NCBI GenBank assembly: GCA_964612425.1
Contig: CAZTDX010000051.1
Coordinates: 1-26,886 of the forward strand
Origin: CAUJGP01 sp964612425
GTDB lineage: Bacteria > Bdellovibrionota > Bdellovibrionia > Bdellovibrionales > Bdellovibrionaceae
DNA length: 26,886 nucleotides
Direction of reading: 5' to 3'
Part shown: piece by piece, positions 1 to 6,887 of the stretch
Position numbering within the stretch: the first letter of the stretch is position 1
Layout: every line of letters begins with the position of its first letter
The notes under the pieces: generated by a model
What the model saw: only the letters and a program-made list of their open reading frames with translations
Databases searched by the model: none
What the model was told of the DNA's origin: nothing
Translations under genes and position numbers: made by a program

Positions 1-31
1 CGTTTAGGTGAGATTTTGATGGCTAAAACCG

Positions 32-53
32 GTCCAGTTACGTGAGACTGGAC
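32..53. repeat. Inverted repeat (7-bp stem, 8-nt loop)
   Basis: GTCCAGT at 32-38 is the exact reverse complement of ACTGGAC at 47-53. No T-run follows closely on either strand, so it is not a convincing intrinsic terminator. It is the first of three inverted repeats in the gene-poor first 470 bases. Role unknown. Confidence 0.4.
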
Positions 54-108
54 AATCATCCAATCAATCATCCAATCAATCATCCAATCAATCATCCAAT
101 CAATCATC
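53..108. repeat. 12-bp direct tandem repeat, four full copies plus a partial
   Basis: The unit CAATCAATCATC occurs four times without error at 61-108, preceded by the partial copy CAATCATC at 53-60. Each unit has an internal CAATCA/CAATCATC sub-periodicity. Because 12 is a multiple of three, a minus-strand frame through it stays open and would read Met-Ile-Asp-Trp repeats out to the window edge. Whether that frame is translated cannot be decided here. Such arrays are commonly produced by replication slippage and vary between strains. Confidence 0.85.
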
Positions 109-110
109 AT

Positions 111-132
111 AATTCTAACGGAGGTGAGAATT
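111..132. repeat. Imperfect hairpin exposing a Shine-Dalgarno in its loop
   Basis: AATTCTAAC (111-119) pairs with GTGAGAATT (124-132) with one mismatch. The four-base loop GGAG (120-123) forms part of a perfect GGAGGTGA anti-SD match on the plus strand. If transcribed, the hairpin would hold the ribosome site of the small ORF starting at 131. This is read from sequence only; no function is known. Confidence 0.35.
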
Positions 133-193
133 GTCCGTTGATATTTTGAGTAATTTTGCATTTCGTCATTCTCAATCTTCTAAAAAAACCTAG
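131..193 (+). CDS. Possible 20-codon ORF behind a perfect Shine-Dalgarno
   Basis: A TTG at 131 lies six bases after GGAGG (120-124), within an eight-base match (GGAGGTGA) to the 16S anti-SD. It opens a 20-codon frame reading MSVDILSNFAFRHSQSSKKT and ending at TAG 191-193. The strong start context is the only support: the start is TTG, the peptide is not recognised, and length alone is not significant. A 10-bp hairpin (210-240) follows 16 bases after the stop and could end the transcript. It may be a leader peptide, a microprotein or chance. Confidence 0.2.
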   Translation: MSVDILSNFAFRHSQSSKKT

Positions 194-209
194 GAATTGA
201 ACTAAGCCG

Positions 210-240
210 ACTCATTCACCACTATAGGTAGTGAATGAGT
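210..240. repeat. Inverted repeat (10-bp perfect stem, 11-nt loop)
   Basis: ACTCATTCAC (210-219) is the exact reverse complement of GTGAATGAGT (231-240). It is the strongest stem in the first 470 bases. No T-run follows directly on the plus strand. On the minus strand a T-rich stretch (complement of 181-188) begins about 20 bases beyond the stem. It could be a transcript-end structure for the TIGR02147 gene at 471 or an operator-like dyad. Confidence 0.45.
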
Positions 241-350
241 GAGTTCGTTATTTTAATTTCAATTATTATTTTAAGCTCTATATTTTTTGTTTGACGAAAA
301 GTCTCAACTTGAAGTTAACTGGATCACCCGCAACGCGAATAGATTTCAAG

Positions 351-437
351 TTATCAACACTTTGATATCAACAATAACGCTTGTAAATACAACAACTTAA
401 GCTATGGACAGAAACTCTTTCCACAGAGTTATCCACA
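351..437 (+). promoter_or_regulatory. Cluster of DnaA-box-like 9-mers
   Basis: TTATCCACA at 429-437 is a perfect match to the strict DnaA box TTATNCACA. TTATCAACA (351-359) differs at one base and CTTTCCACA (417-425) at two. All three point the same way, and the last two begin 12 bp apart. They sit in an AT-rich gene-poor stretch just past the stop of the TIGR02147 gene. No dnaA, rnpA-rpmH or gyr genes are present to mark a chromosomal origin, so this may be a DnaA titration or regulatory site, or chance. The rest of 1-470 shows nothing further that I can identify. Confidence 0.25.
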
Positions 438-470
438 GGCTTTGTTTATTTCATTTTATGGATTTTTTTA

Positions 471-1592
471 CTATTTAGAGTCTGAATCTGAATTCAAATC
501 AGAGATAATCTGCGAACGCTCCGTCACTGGATAGAGCTGCAAATTCATTTGATAAACTCGCTCCCCTTTAGTCTTCATTCTATGAATACTGTTATCTTTG
601 TGAATTTGTTTTCTGAATTTTCTTAATTGAAAGCGCAAATCCTCGTACTCAGACTTGGTCAAAGCTAAAGTCAATGTACCAAACTCTCGCTCCACGGGGC
701 TATCTTGTAACAGCGACTCAAGCCCCATATACATTAACTGGGCCTGTAAACGACGAATTAACACCACGGGAATTTCCTCAGGGTTATCGATCAAAGATCG
801 ACCTTTCTTCACTTCTCCCGTTTCTGCGTTAAAAATGATTTCACCTGATTCAATCAATTTATCGAGGGCCGTTTGAATCTCAACTTCACTCGCTTTATTT
901 CGCAACAACTGCTTTAACTGAGGCACACTAAATTGTGCGCCCTCTTGATCTAATAATGAAAATAAAATCCATCCGATCCAATTGGGTATCCGATCTACAG
1001 TTTTTTTATCAAGAACTCCATGCTTGAGGCTTTTCTGAAAACGAAAGTCTGATAGATTTTTTAAATACTGATTTCGTAGAGAAGGGTCTGTCTCCTGACA
1101 GTACAATACCAAAAGTAAAAACTCTTCACTCGACTCTTTATTTAATTGCATGGCCTTAGCAAACTTTAAAGCCATTTCTTCAGATAAATTACGCTGACCT
1201 TCGATAACTAAACGTAAATAGTTTGGCGATTTAATATCGGCAGCAACAGAAAAGAAAGAATAATTATAAGGTCGTAAATGATTTTTAGTGACTTCTCTTT
1301 TGTATAAATAAAAAGCCCTTAAGAAATCGCGATAATTTAAATAATCACTCAACTGTGGTTCTACAGAAGGCTGGATCGACGCACCTGTTGCTGAAGCATT
1401 TGGCGACGGACTTTGAATCGTAGGACTTTGTGATAGCGGATTTGTGACCACTGGATTTATGACCATTGGATTTGGCACTATCGAATTGGAATCTATTGGA
1501 GCTTGCACAATGGAGCTTTGAACCAATGATTCAACAACAACTACAACTTCTTGAGCTTCTTGAGCTTCCTGTGCCTCTTGATTAACTTCCAT
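471..1592 (-). CDS. TIGR02147 family protein with long low-complexity N-terminus
   Basis: From about residue 80 on, the protein matches the pattern of the TIGR02147 family: an N-terminal block with LSDYLNYRDFLRAFY, then the SPNYLRLVIEGQRNLS stretch that in this family resembles a helix-turn-helix, then an alpha-helical C-terminal half. The family is large in Bdellovibrio and Fibrobacter and its function is not established; a regulatory role is often assumed. The first roughly 80 residues are low complexity: a QEA tandem repeat, a run of valines, then degenerate N-P and S-P repeats. I chose the ATG at 1590-1592 (373 aa) because GGGAG lies about nine bases upstream. The upstream TTG at 1623-1625 would add 11 residues and has no ribosome site. 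The gene follows the ABC ATPase gene by 72 bp and may be the last of that operon. Confidence 0.8.
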   Translation of the reverse strand: MEVNQEAQEAQEAQEVVVVVESLVQSSIVQAPIDSNSIVPNPMVINPVVTNPLSQSPTIQSPSPNASATGASIQPSVEPQLSDYLNYRDFLRAFYLYKREVTKNHLRPYNYSFFSVAADIKSPNYLRLVIEGQRNLSEEMALKFAKAMQLNKESSEEFLLLVLYCQETDPSLRNQYLKNLSDFRFQKSLKHGVLDKKTVDRIPNWIGWILFSLLDQEGAQFSVPQLKQLLRNKASEVEIQTALDKLIESGEIIFNAETGEVKKGRSLIDNPEEIPVVLIRRLQAQLMYMGLESLLQDSPVEREFGTLTLALTKSEYEDLRFQLRKFRKQIHKDNSIHRMKTKGERVYQMNLQLYPVTERSQIISDLNSDSDSK

Positions 1593-1664
1593 TTTTAAAT
1601 ACTCCCAGCCAAGAATCTGTTTCAAAGAGAGCTTAGTTTTTTAAAAAAACATACAGATGACAAG

Positions 1665-2966
1665 CTATGACTCACCACGGTCGATATAAACTTCCTTGTT
1701 ATCGTCATTATAACCAAAAAGCTCACCATATCGACCCCATTGCACTAAGGTATCAAAAACATCTTCCGGGTTTTCGTTGGGAAGCCATTCGTGAATCGTC
1801 TGAATAGCCTCATCTCTCCCCATAGTGCCACCTTCACTGTTGGAAATGCGTTGATAAAACTGCTGCGTTAACTTTAATTGCATTAAGCCTTCGTGAATCA
1901 TTTTTTTACGCTGATTAACATCGGCTTTAACAAACGCTCGCCCCAAATCTGTAAGCACAATTTGGTTTTTTGGCGTATCCACAAAATCCATTAGCTCGGC
2001 AGCCTTTGCCATCAAAAGAATATTCAGTGATTCTTTTGTTAATTTATGAGCTAGAGTAAAAGCGTCAGCACGCCCACCCTCTTCCATAATCACTTCTAAA
2101 AAGCCAACCACTTCTGTCATGTTTACTTTAGGTGGTGCTTCAAATCCTGTTCCTTGTAAGGCGGGCGGCACCCACTCTGGCGCATCAGGAATAATGGATT
2201 CCGTTAATACATCTTTTATAATTTCCACCAATGATTTTACTGACGCATTTTTTTCATCGCGAGGATACGGCAATTCGTTTCGAATGGTATAGCGAACTTG
2301 GCCAGGGTTGGAGCCCATCACTAATATGCGACTTCCCATGGAAACAGCTTCAGCAATATTATGCGTGATCAACACAATTGATTTAATAGCTGTTTTTCGA
2401 GAGAGCCATAAATTTAAAATTTCTTTTCGAAGGGTTTCTGCTGTCAAAACATCAAGAGCACTAAAGGGTTCATCTAAACACAAAATAGGGCGCTCCATAA
2501 CAAGGGCCCGCGCAAAACCCACTCGCTGCTTCATCCCTCCAGAAAGCTCCTTGGGATAAGCTTCTTCAAAACCTTCAAGGCCGACCATATCAATCGCCTT
2601 TTTAACTCTTTGCTCTACATCCTCCTGAGGTAAACCTTGTGACTTTAAACCTAAGGCGACATTGTCCGCGACATCGAGCCAGGGAAGAAGGGCAAAGCTT
2701 TGAAACACAAGCGCTACTTCTTCATTCACGCCTTCCATTTCATTATTGTGTGAATACACTTTGCCGTGAGTGGGATTAAGAAGGCCTGCCATGAGTCTTA
2801 AACATGTTGACTTTCCAGAGCCCGAAGGACCAAGCAGCACCAGCACTTCATTTTCAAATAATGATAAATTAATATTATCGAGTACTTTTAATTTTCGCCC
2901 AGAATCTAACTGAAAGCTCTGGTAAACATTTTTAAGCTCCAAGACAGGCACAGTGGTGTTTGTCAC
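1665..2966 (-). CDS. ABC transporter ATP-binding protein, NitT/TauT type, with AAA-associated C-terminal domain
   Basis: Cytoplasmic ATPase subunit of an importer of the nitrate/sulfonate/taurine type. The nucleotide-binding domain covers about residues 8-245, with Walker A GPSGSGKST (46-54), Q-loop Gln89, signature LSGGMKQR (141-148), Walker B ILCLDE (161-166) and H-loop His202. Residues about 285-425 form the extra C-terminal domain found on some of these ATPases (AAA_assoc_C type), with the FLEVIMEEGGRADAF stretch and a helical tail. Start is GTG at 2964-2966 with a strong GGAAGG five bases upstream. It follows the duplicated permease by 45 bp, so the two almost certainly form one transporter. 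No periplasmic binding protein lies nearby, so the substrate cannot be named. Confidence 0.92.
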   Translation of the reverse strand: MTNTTVPVLELKNVYQSFQLDSGRKLKVLDNINLSLFENEVLVLLGPSGSGKSTCLRLMAGLLNPTHGKVYSHNNEMEGVNEEVALVFQSFALLPWLDVADNVALGLKSQGLPQEDVEQRVKKAIDMVGLEGFEEAYPKELSGGMKQRVGFARALVMERPILCLDEPFSALDVLTAETLRKEILNLWLSRKTAIKSIVLITHNIAEAVSMGSRILVMGSNPGQVRYTIRNELPYPRDEKNASVKSLVEIIKDVLTESIIPDAPEWVPPALQGTGFEAPPKVNMTEVVGFLEVIMEEGGRADAFTLAHKLTKESLNILLMAKAAELMDFVDTPKNQIVLTDLGRAFVKADVNQRKKMIHEGLMQLKLTQQFYQRISNSEGGTMGRDEAIQTIHEWLPNENPEDVFDTLVQWGRYGELFGYNDDNKEVYIDRGES

Positions 2967-3011
2967 AGAAACCTTCCTTTCGTATTTATCAAGGGGGAGT
3001 TTATATCAATC

Positions 3012-4766
3012 TTATCTCTCAAAACGAAATCGACGATCCACCCAATCATAAATTTGATGCCAAACTAATCGATTAAAACTCACCACAACGATAACCATCG
3101 CAACCAGTGATCCAGCCAAAAGCGAGTAGTTGCCCTGAGCCGTTGACTCACTGATGAGAGCCCCAAGACCCATTGTGGTAAGTAAACTATTTTTATAGTG
3201 TAAGTATTCAGAAACAATACTCGCATTCCATGCGCCCCCGGCCGCCGTCACCAAGCCCGTAACTAAGTTGGGAAGAATTGATGGAAGATATAAATACTTC
3301 CAAGTGTCCGCTTTTGAGACTCCTAATAATAAAAAAGTTTCGCGTAGCTCGCGGGAAATCATTGTTGCTCCCGCTAACACATTAAACAAAACATACCACT
3401 GAACTCCAAGCAACATTAGTACCGTGCTTCCAATGCCAAGACCAACCCCTACAAACTGTAAAATAACAATCACAGCAGGATAGAGAATGGGGGTTGGAAA
3501 CGACGCCGCCAATTGAATTATCGGTTGAAAGAAGCGAGTTCTCTTGACTGAAGACCCAACCCACAAACCAAACGGAACAGTCCACAAAGTTGATATTACT
3601 AAACAGGCTATAACTCTTGATAGAGTCATGCCTGCGGACTTGAAAATGAGAAAAGCCTCATCGTAACTTATTCCTTCAAGCAAGTAGAAAATTTTACTCA
3701 CAACCCATAGAAAAAACACCACACAAGAGGCAACGAAGAGTCGACCAAAAACTTGAAAATGATTGAGCCACTCCTGTTCGTTGATCGTTTTAAGTTTTTT
3801 AAATATCCAAAAATGATTCAGTCGTGTTTTTCTTTTCTTCGGAGCACTATGAAAACTAGGATACCAAATCTTTCTCATGTGTTGGTCAATGAAGCGAACA
3901 ATATTGGATTCCTTTAATAAAATTTGCATAAAGGGAATCTCTTGATAAGAATCCGATGCCTCATCGAGACGAAAGCGCCGAGTCCATGCAATGATAGGAC
4001 GCCATACAATAAAATCCATTCCTATGATTAAAATAAACATGGCAATCAATCCAAAGGTTAAAGCTTGAGTATTACCTTTTTCGATGGCAATCGCCATGTA
4101 AGAGCCCAACCCCGGCAATCGAAACTCACTACCACCCAATGTGAAAGCCTCACATACTGTTAAGAAAAACCATCCACCGGCCATAGAAAGTAAACTATTC
4201 CAAGCTAGTCCACTGGCTGAAAAAGGCAATTCCACTAAAACAAATTTTTGCCACCATGATAAGCTCGCATTGGTACTTAATTCATGAAAATCCTTTGGAA
4301 CCCCTTTCATCGAAGCATAAAAACTAAACGAAAGATTCCAAACCTGCCCTGTAAAAATCATGATGATACAAGCCAACTCTAAACCTAAATTACTCACAGA
4401 AAAAATACTTAAAAAACCTAATACCAGTGGCGGCAAAAAGCCAATGACAGGAATCGATTGTCCAATATCTAAGAGCGGCAGAATGACTTGTTCCGCTCGA
4501 CGAAATCGAGCCGCCAAATAACCTGTTATTAAGCTAAAAAGAAGAGATAATAGATAGGCTAGACTCGCTCTAAATAAGGAATAAATAAAATATTTTGGTA
4601 GAGCGGCGTAGGTTAATTCGATGGTAATATTGGGCTGAAGCTCCCCAGTCCACCGCTGAGCCGTGACGACTGAACCATAAATAAGAAACCCAAGAAGACC
4701 AATTACAAATAGGTCTATAAAATGAAAAACTTTAAAAATAGGTCGATTAATTGATGTTGATATCAC
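3012..4766 (-). CDS. Duplicated ABC permease (two fused binding-protein-dependent transport domains)
   Basis: Inner-membrane permease in which two normally separate subunits are joined, like the duplicated anion-transport permeases grouped in COG4986. The first half (about 14-260) and the second half (about 342-570) each have several hydrophobic helices and an EAA-type loop for the ATPase: ELSTNASLSWWQKF near 162-175 and ELRETFLLLGVSKADTW near 473-489. A charged basic linker (about 262-335) joins them. At 584 aa it is about twice a single permease. The start is GTG at 4764-4766, without a clear ribosome site, 31 bp after the HD-GYP gene, so translation may depend on coupling. With the ATPase at 1665-2966 it can form a complete membrane complex. 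Confidence 0.9.
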   Translation of the reverse strand: MISTSINRPIFKVFHFIDLFVIGLLGFLIYGSVVTAQRWTGELQPNITIELTYAALPKYFIYSLFRASLAYLLSLLFSLITGYLAARFRRAEQVILPLLDIGQSIPVIGFLPPLVLGFLSIFSVSNLGLELACIIMIFTGQVWNLSFSFYASMKGVPKDFHELSTNASLSWWQKFVLVELPFSASGLAWNSLLSMAGGWFFLTVCEAFTLGGSEFRLPGLGSYMAIAIEKGNTQALTFGLIAMFILIIGMDFIVWRPIIAWTRRFRLDEASDSYQEIPFMQILLKESNIVRFIDQHMRKIWYPSFHSAPKKRKTRLNHFWIFKKLKTINEQEWLNHFQVFGRLFVASCVVFFLWVVSKIFYLLEGISYDEAFLIFKSAGMTLSRVIACLVISTLWTVPFGLWVGSSVKRTRFFQPIIQLAASFPTPILYPAVIVILQFVGVGLGIGSTVLMLLGVQWYVLFNVLAGATMISRELRETFLLLGVSKADTWKYLYLPSILPNLVTGLVTAAGGAWNASIVSEYLHYKNSLLTTMGLGALISESTAQGNYSLLAGSLVAMVIVVVSFNRLVWHQIYDWVDRRFRFER

Positions 4767-4797
4767 TCAAGCACGCTAACAAGAAAAACGAGGAGTG

Positions 4798-5439
4798 TCA
4801 GGCAATAAGTTTGATAATTTTATCTTTAGTTTCGGGCTCCGAATCAGTACCCCAAAGAGGATGAGCTTGCAAAAATATTTTTACCAATTGAGCGTCAAAT
4901 TGCTGTCCGGAAAATTTATTCAATTCCGCATAAGCAATTTCAGGAGTTAAACCTTTACGGTAACTTCGAGACTGTGTCATGGCATCATAAGTATCAACCA
5001 CTAAAATTACTCTTGCTACTAACGGAACCTGATCTCCAGCCAATCCGTCGGGGTAACCACTCCCATCGATTCGCTCATGGTGACCTCTAATGGGCGGAAG
5101 CAACGCCTTAAAAAATGGATCTTCCGAAAGAACCTGCACTATTTGCTCACTAATCTCAGCATGCTTTTTTACTAAATCAAACTCGTCTGGATCTAACTTG
5201 GAAGGCTTATGCAAGACCACTTGGGGAATTCCAATTTTTCCTACATCATGGAAAAGTCCCGCAAACTCTGCGACCTTTTGCTCATAGTCTTCAAGCCCAG
5301 CATCACGCGCAAGTTTACGAGAATACTCTCCTACGCGACAGCAATGATAAAAAGTTAAAGGGTCAACTATTTTCAATGACTGCAATAGAGTCTTTGCCAT
5401 TTCATACGCTGATGAAGGAACATCTTTCTTTTGAGACAA
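4798..5439 (-). CDS. HD-GYP domain protein, probable cyclic-di-GMP phosphodiesterase
   Basis: Stand-alone HD-GYP domain of 213 aa with no receiver, PAS or membrane segment. The signature residues are present: His32 in YHCCRVGEYS, His64-Asp65 in FHDVGKIGIP, His93, and HHERIDGSGYP at 120-130, which carries the GYP motif. These support hydrolysis of cyclic-di-GMP, or of cGAMP-type dinucleotides in some members. The TTG start at 5437-5439 is supported by AAGGAA five bases upstream. It is the first gene of a run with the duplicated permease and ABC ATPase. The 165 bp upstream hold two AACTATAGTT palindromes. Without a sensor domain its activity is probably set by expression or partner binding. Confidence 0.93.
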   Translation of the reverse strand: MSQKKDVPSSAYEMAKTLLQSLKIVDPLTFYHCCRVGEYSRKLARDAGLEDYEQKVAEFAGLFHDVGKIGIPQVVLHKPSKLDPDEFDLVKKHAEISEQIVQVLSEDPFFKALLPPIRGHHERIDGSGYPDGLAGDQVPLVARVILVVDTYDAMTQSRSYRKGLTPEIAYAELNKFSGQQFDAQLVKIFLQAHPLWGTDSEPETKDKIIKLIA

Positions 5440-5452
5440 TTCAATTCCTTAA

Positions 5453-5464
5453 AAACTATAGTTT
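5453..5464. promoter_or_regulatory. Palindrome AAACTATAGTTT (proximal copy)
   Basis: A perfect 12-bp palindrome just upstream of the AAGGAA ribosome site of the HD-GYP gene. It has no loop, so it suits a dimeric DNA-binding protein better than an RNA hairpin. Its core AACTATAGTT is repeated at 5518-5527. Confidence 0.4.
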
Positions 5465-5517
5465 AAATGTTTTTACCCATCTCTTACATCGGAGCTTAAT
5501 CAAAAAGCTAAAGTCTC

Positions 5518-5527
5518 AACTATAGTT
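5518..5527. promoter_or_regulatory. Palindrome AACTATAGTT (distal copy)
   Basis: A perfect 10-bp palindrome identical to the core of the 5453-5464 site, centre to centre 64 bp away. Both lie in the leader/promoter region of the HD-GYP-ABC operon. Two copies of the same palindrome in 75 bp suggest an operator pair bridged by DNA looping; the binding protein is unknown. Confidence 0.4.
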
Positions 5528-5604
5528 TTGGTCAATTTTCTTATTTTTTTACTAGACCTGGGTAATACTCGACTCATTTTCATATCAACGTATCAATTTG
5601 AGAT

Positions 5605-5943
5605 TTATGGCTTATAGCCCTGCTTCTTCATTTCACTTAATATTGTGGTTAAAGCTGTTTTTAAAAATTCATGAGAGTTACGATCTGTTTTGATTAGCGA
5701 CTCTTCAAACGCCTTTTTAATTTGCTCCATTGAGCTACCCGGGGGAACGCCTAAAACCTCAAAAGCATCCCACGAATGACCATTATACATAAACAACGGA
5801 TTTACGTCTTTACTATTTGGCATGTCTGATGGAGTCAGGTTTAACTTAGATGGATTTCGAGAATCCCGACGTCCCCATAAAAAAATTATTGATATGAGCA
5901 CCATCATGGCAAAATTGAGGTAAATAAATTGTTCTATTGTCAC
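5605..5943 (-). CDS. Membrane-anchored J-domain-like protein lacking HPD
   Basis: A 112-aa protein with one N-terminal hydrophobic segment (about 5-23) followed by a basic RR, giving a cytoplasmic C-terminus. Residues about 57-105 resemble a J-domain: WDAFEVLGVPPGSSMEQIKKA is the usual start of helix I and II, and a third helix follows. Where DnaJ proteins have HPD, which triggers Hsp70 ATPase, this one reads KTDRN (85-89). It is therefore unlikely to stimulate DnaK in the usual way, though it might still bind a partner. The start is GTG at 5941-5943 with no clear ribosome site. It is divergent from mrp, 128 bp apart. Confidence 0.6.
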   Translation of the reverse strand: MTIEQFIYLNFAMMVLISIIFLWGRRDSRNPSKLNLTPSDMPNSKDVNPLFMYNGHSWDAFEVLGVPPGSSMEQIKKAFEESLIKTDRNSHEFLKTALTTILSEMKKQGYKP

Positions 5944-6009
5944 TATTATTTATTAAAGCTTTTAATATTAATTTTGGCAACTTTTCTCATTGTTAATTAG
6001 GTAGTTTTT

Positions 6010-6038
6010 TTGTATAGGGGATTCGATATTGAGATAAT
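6010..6038 (+). promoter_or_regulatory. Candidate sigma-70-type promoter of mrp
   Basis: A -35-like TTGTAT (6010-6015, three of six consensus bases) and a -10-like GATAAT (6033-6038, five of six) are separated by 17 bp. The mrp ATG is 33 bases beyond the -10. The -35 is weak. Confidence 0.35.
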
Positions 6039-6071
6039 AAATTTAACAGTCATTTTAAAAGGACCGGTATA

Positions 6072-6887
6072 ATGTCAAATCCCTTTGATCAACAAAAATT
6101 AATCCCTGGAGTAAAGAAAATTATCGCAGTTAGCTCAGGCAAAGGGGGCGTCGGCAAGAGTACCGTTGCAACCAATCTCGCCCTTGCATTAAGCAAAAAG
6201 TACAAGGTCGGTCTCTTGGACGCCGATATCCATGGTCCAAGCCTTCCTCGCATGATGGGAGCCGTTAAGCAAAAACCTGAAATTTCACCAACAGGAAAAA
6301 TTGAACCTATCGTGAGATACGGACTAAAACTCATGAGCATTGGGTTTTTAGTTGATGAAACATCAGCGGTGGTTTGGCGCGGCCCTATGCTCTTTAAGGC
6401 CATAGACCAGTTTCTAAAAGATGTTTTATGGGAGCCTTTGGATATTTTAGTGGTCGATCTCCCACCAGGAACAGGAGATATCCAACTAAGTATAGCTCAA
6501 AAAGTACCACTTTCTGGCATTGTTGTTGTATCAACTCCACAAAACATTGCCTTTATTGATGCTAAAAAATCCATTGATATGTTTGAGCGACTCAACATAA
6601 CTAATTTAGGTTTGATTGAGAATATGTCTTACATGATCAATCCAGCAAATGGGGATCGCATTCAAATGTTTCCTAAAGGAGAAATTGAGGGTTATCTCCA
6701 AAGTAAAAAAATTGTAAAATTGGGTGAAATACCATTTAATCCCTCCGTAAGTTTATCCTGTGAAGCTGGAATCCCCATTGTAGAATCTAACCCTAACGGA
6801 ATCGAAGCAAAAAGTTTTATGGCTGTGGCTGATCAAATTGCACAGCGCCTTTTTACTTCTGAACCCGTTGCATCTCCCACAATTTAG
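6072..6887 (+). CDS. mrp: Mrp/NBP35 family P-loop ATPase (ApbC-like) without CxxC
   Basis: Cytoplasmic ATPase of the iron-sulfur carrier family. The deviant Walker A GKGGVGKST (23-31) is intact, as are the LLDADIHGPS (48-57) and VVDLPPGTGD (127-136) switch motifs. The protein starts directly at the ATPase core, so the N-terminal DUF59/MIP18 domain found on many Mrp proteins is missing. In the usual ENMSYxxCPxCG segment the two cysteines that hold a bridging cluster are replaced: here it reads ENMSYMINPANG (183-194), with Asn190 and Asn193. Some Mrp lineages also lack these cysteines, so it may still act in cluster delivery. ATG has AAAAGGA eight bases upstream. Its 3' end overlaps the convergent glycosyltransferase gene by 35 bp. 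Confidence 0.92.
   Translation: MSNPFDQQKLIPGVKKIIAVSSGKGGVGKSTVATNLALALSKKYKVGLLDADIHGPSLPRMMGAVKQKPEISPTGKIEPIVRYGLKLMSIGFLVDETSAVVWRGPMLFKAIDQFLKDVLWEPLDILVVDLPPGTGDIQLSIAQKVPLSGIVVVSTPQNIAFIDAKKSIDMFERLNITNLGLIENMSYMINPANGDRIQMFPKGEIEGYLQSKKIVKLGEIPFNPSVSLSCEAGIPIVESNPNGIEAKSFMAVADQIAQRLFTSEPVASPTI

Noticed and set aside
53..108. 12-bp repeats considered as a CRISPR array
   Set aside because: The units are directly adjacent with no spacers and are far too short.
1636..1650. GTTTTTTAAAAAAAC after the ABC ATPase gene, considered as a terminator
   Set aside because: The stem is pure A-T with no loop and no GC clamp; it does not fit an intrinsic terminator.
6089..6403. 104-aa minus-strand open frame inside mrp
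   Set aside because: It lies fully opposite the conserved P-loop region of mrp and has a composition typical of an antisense shadow.
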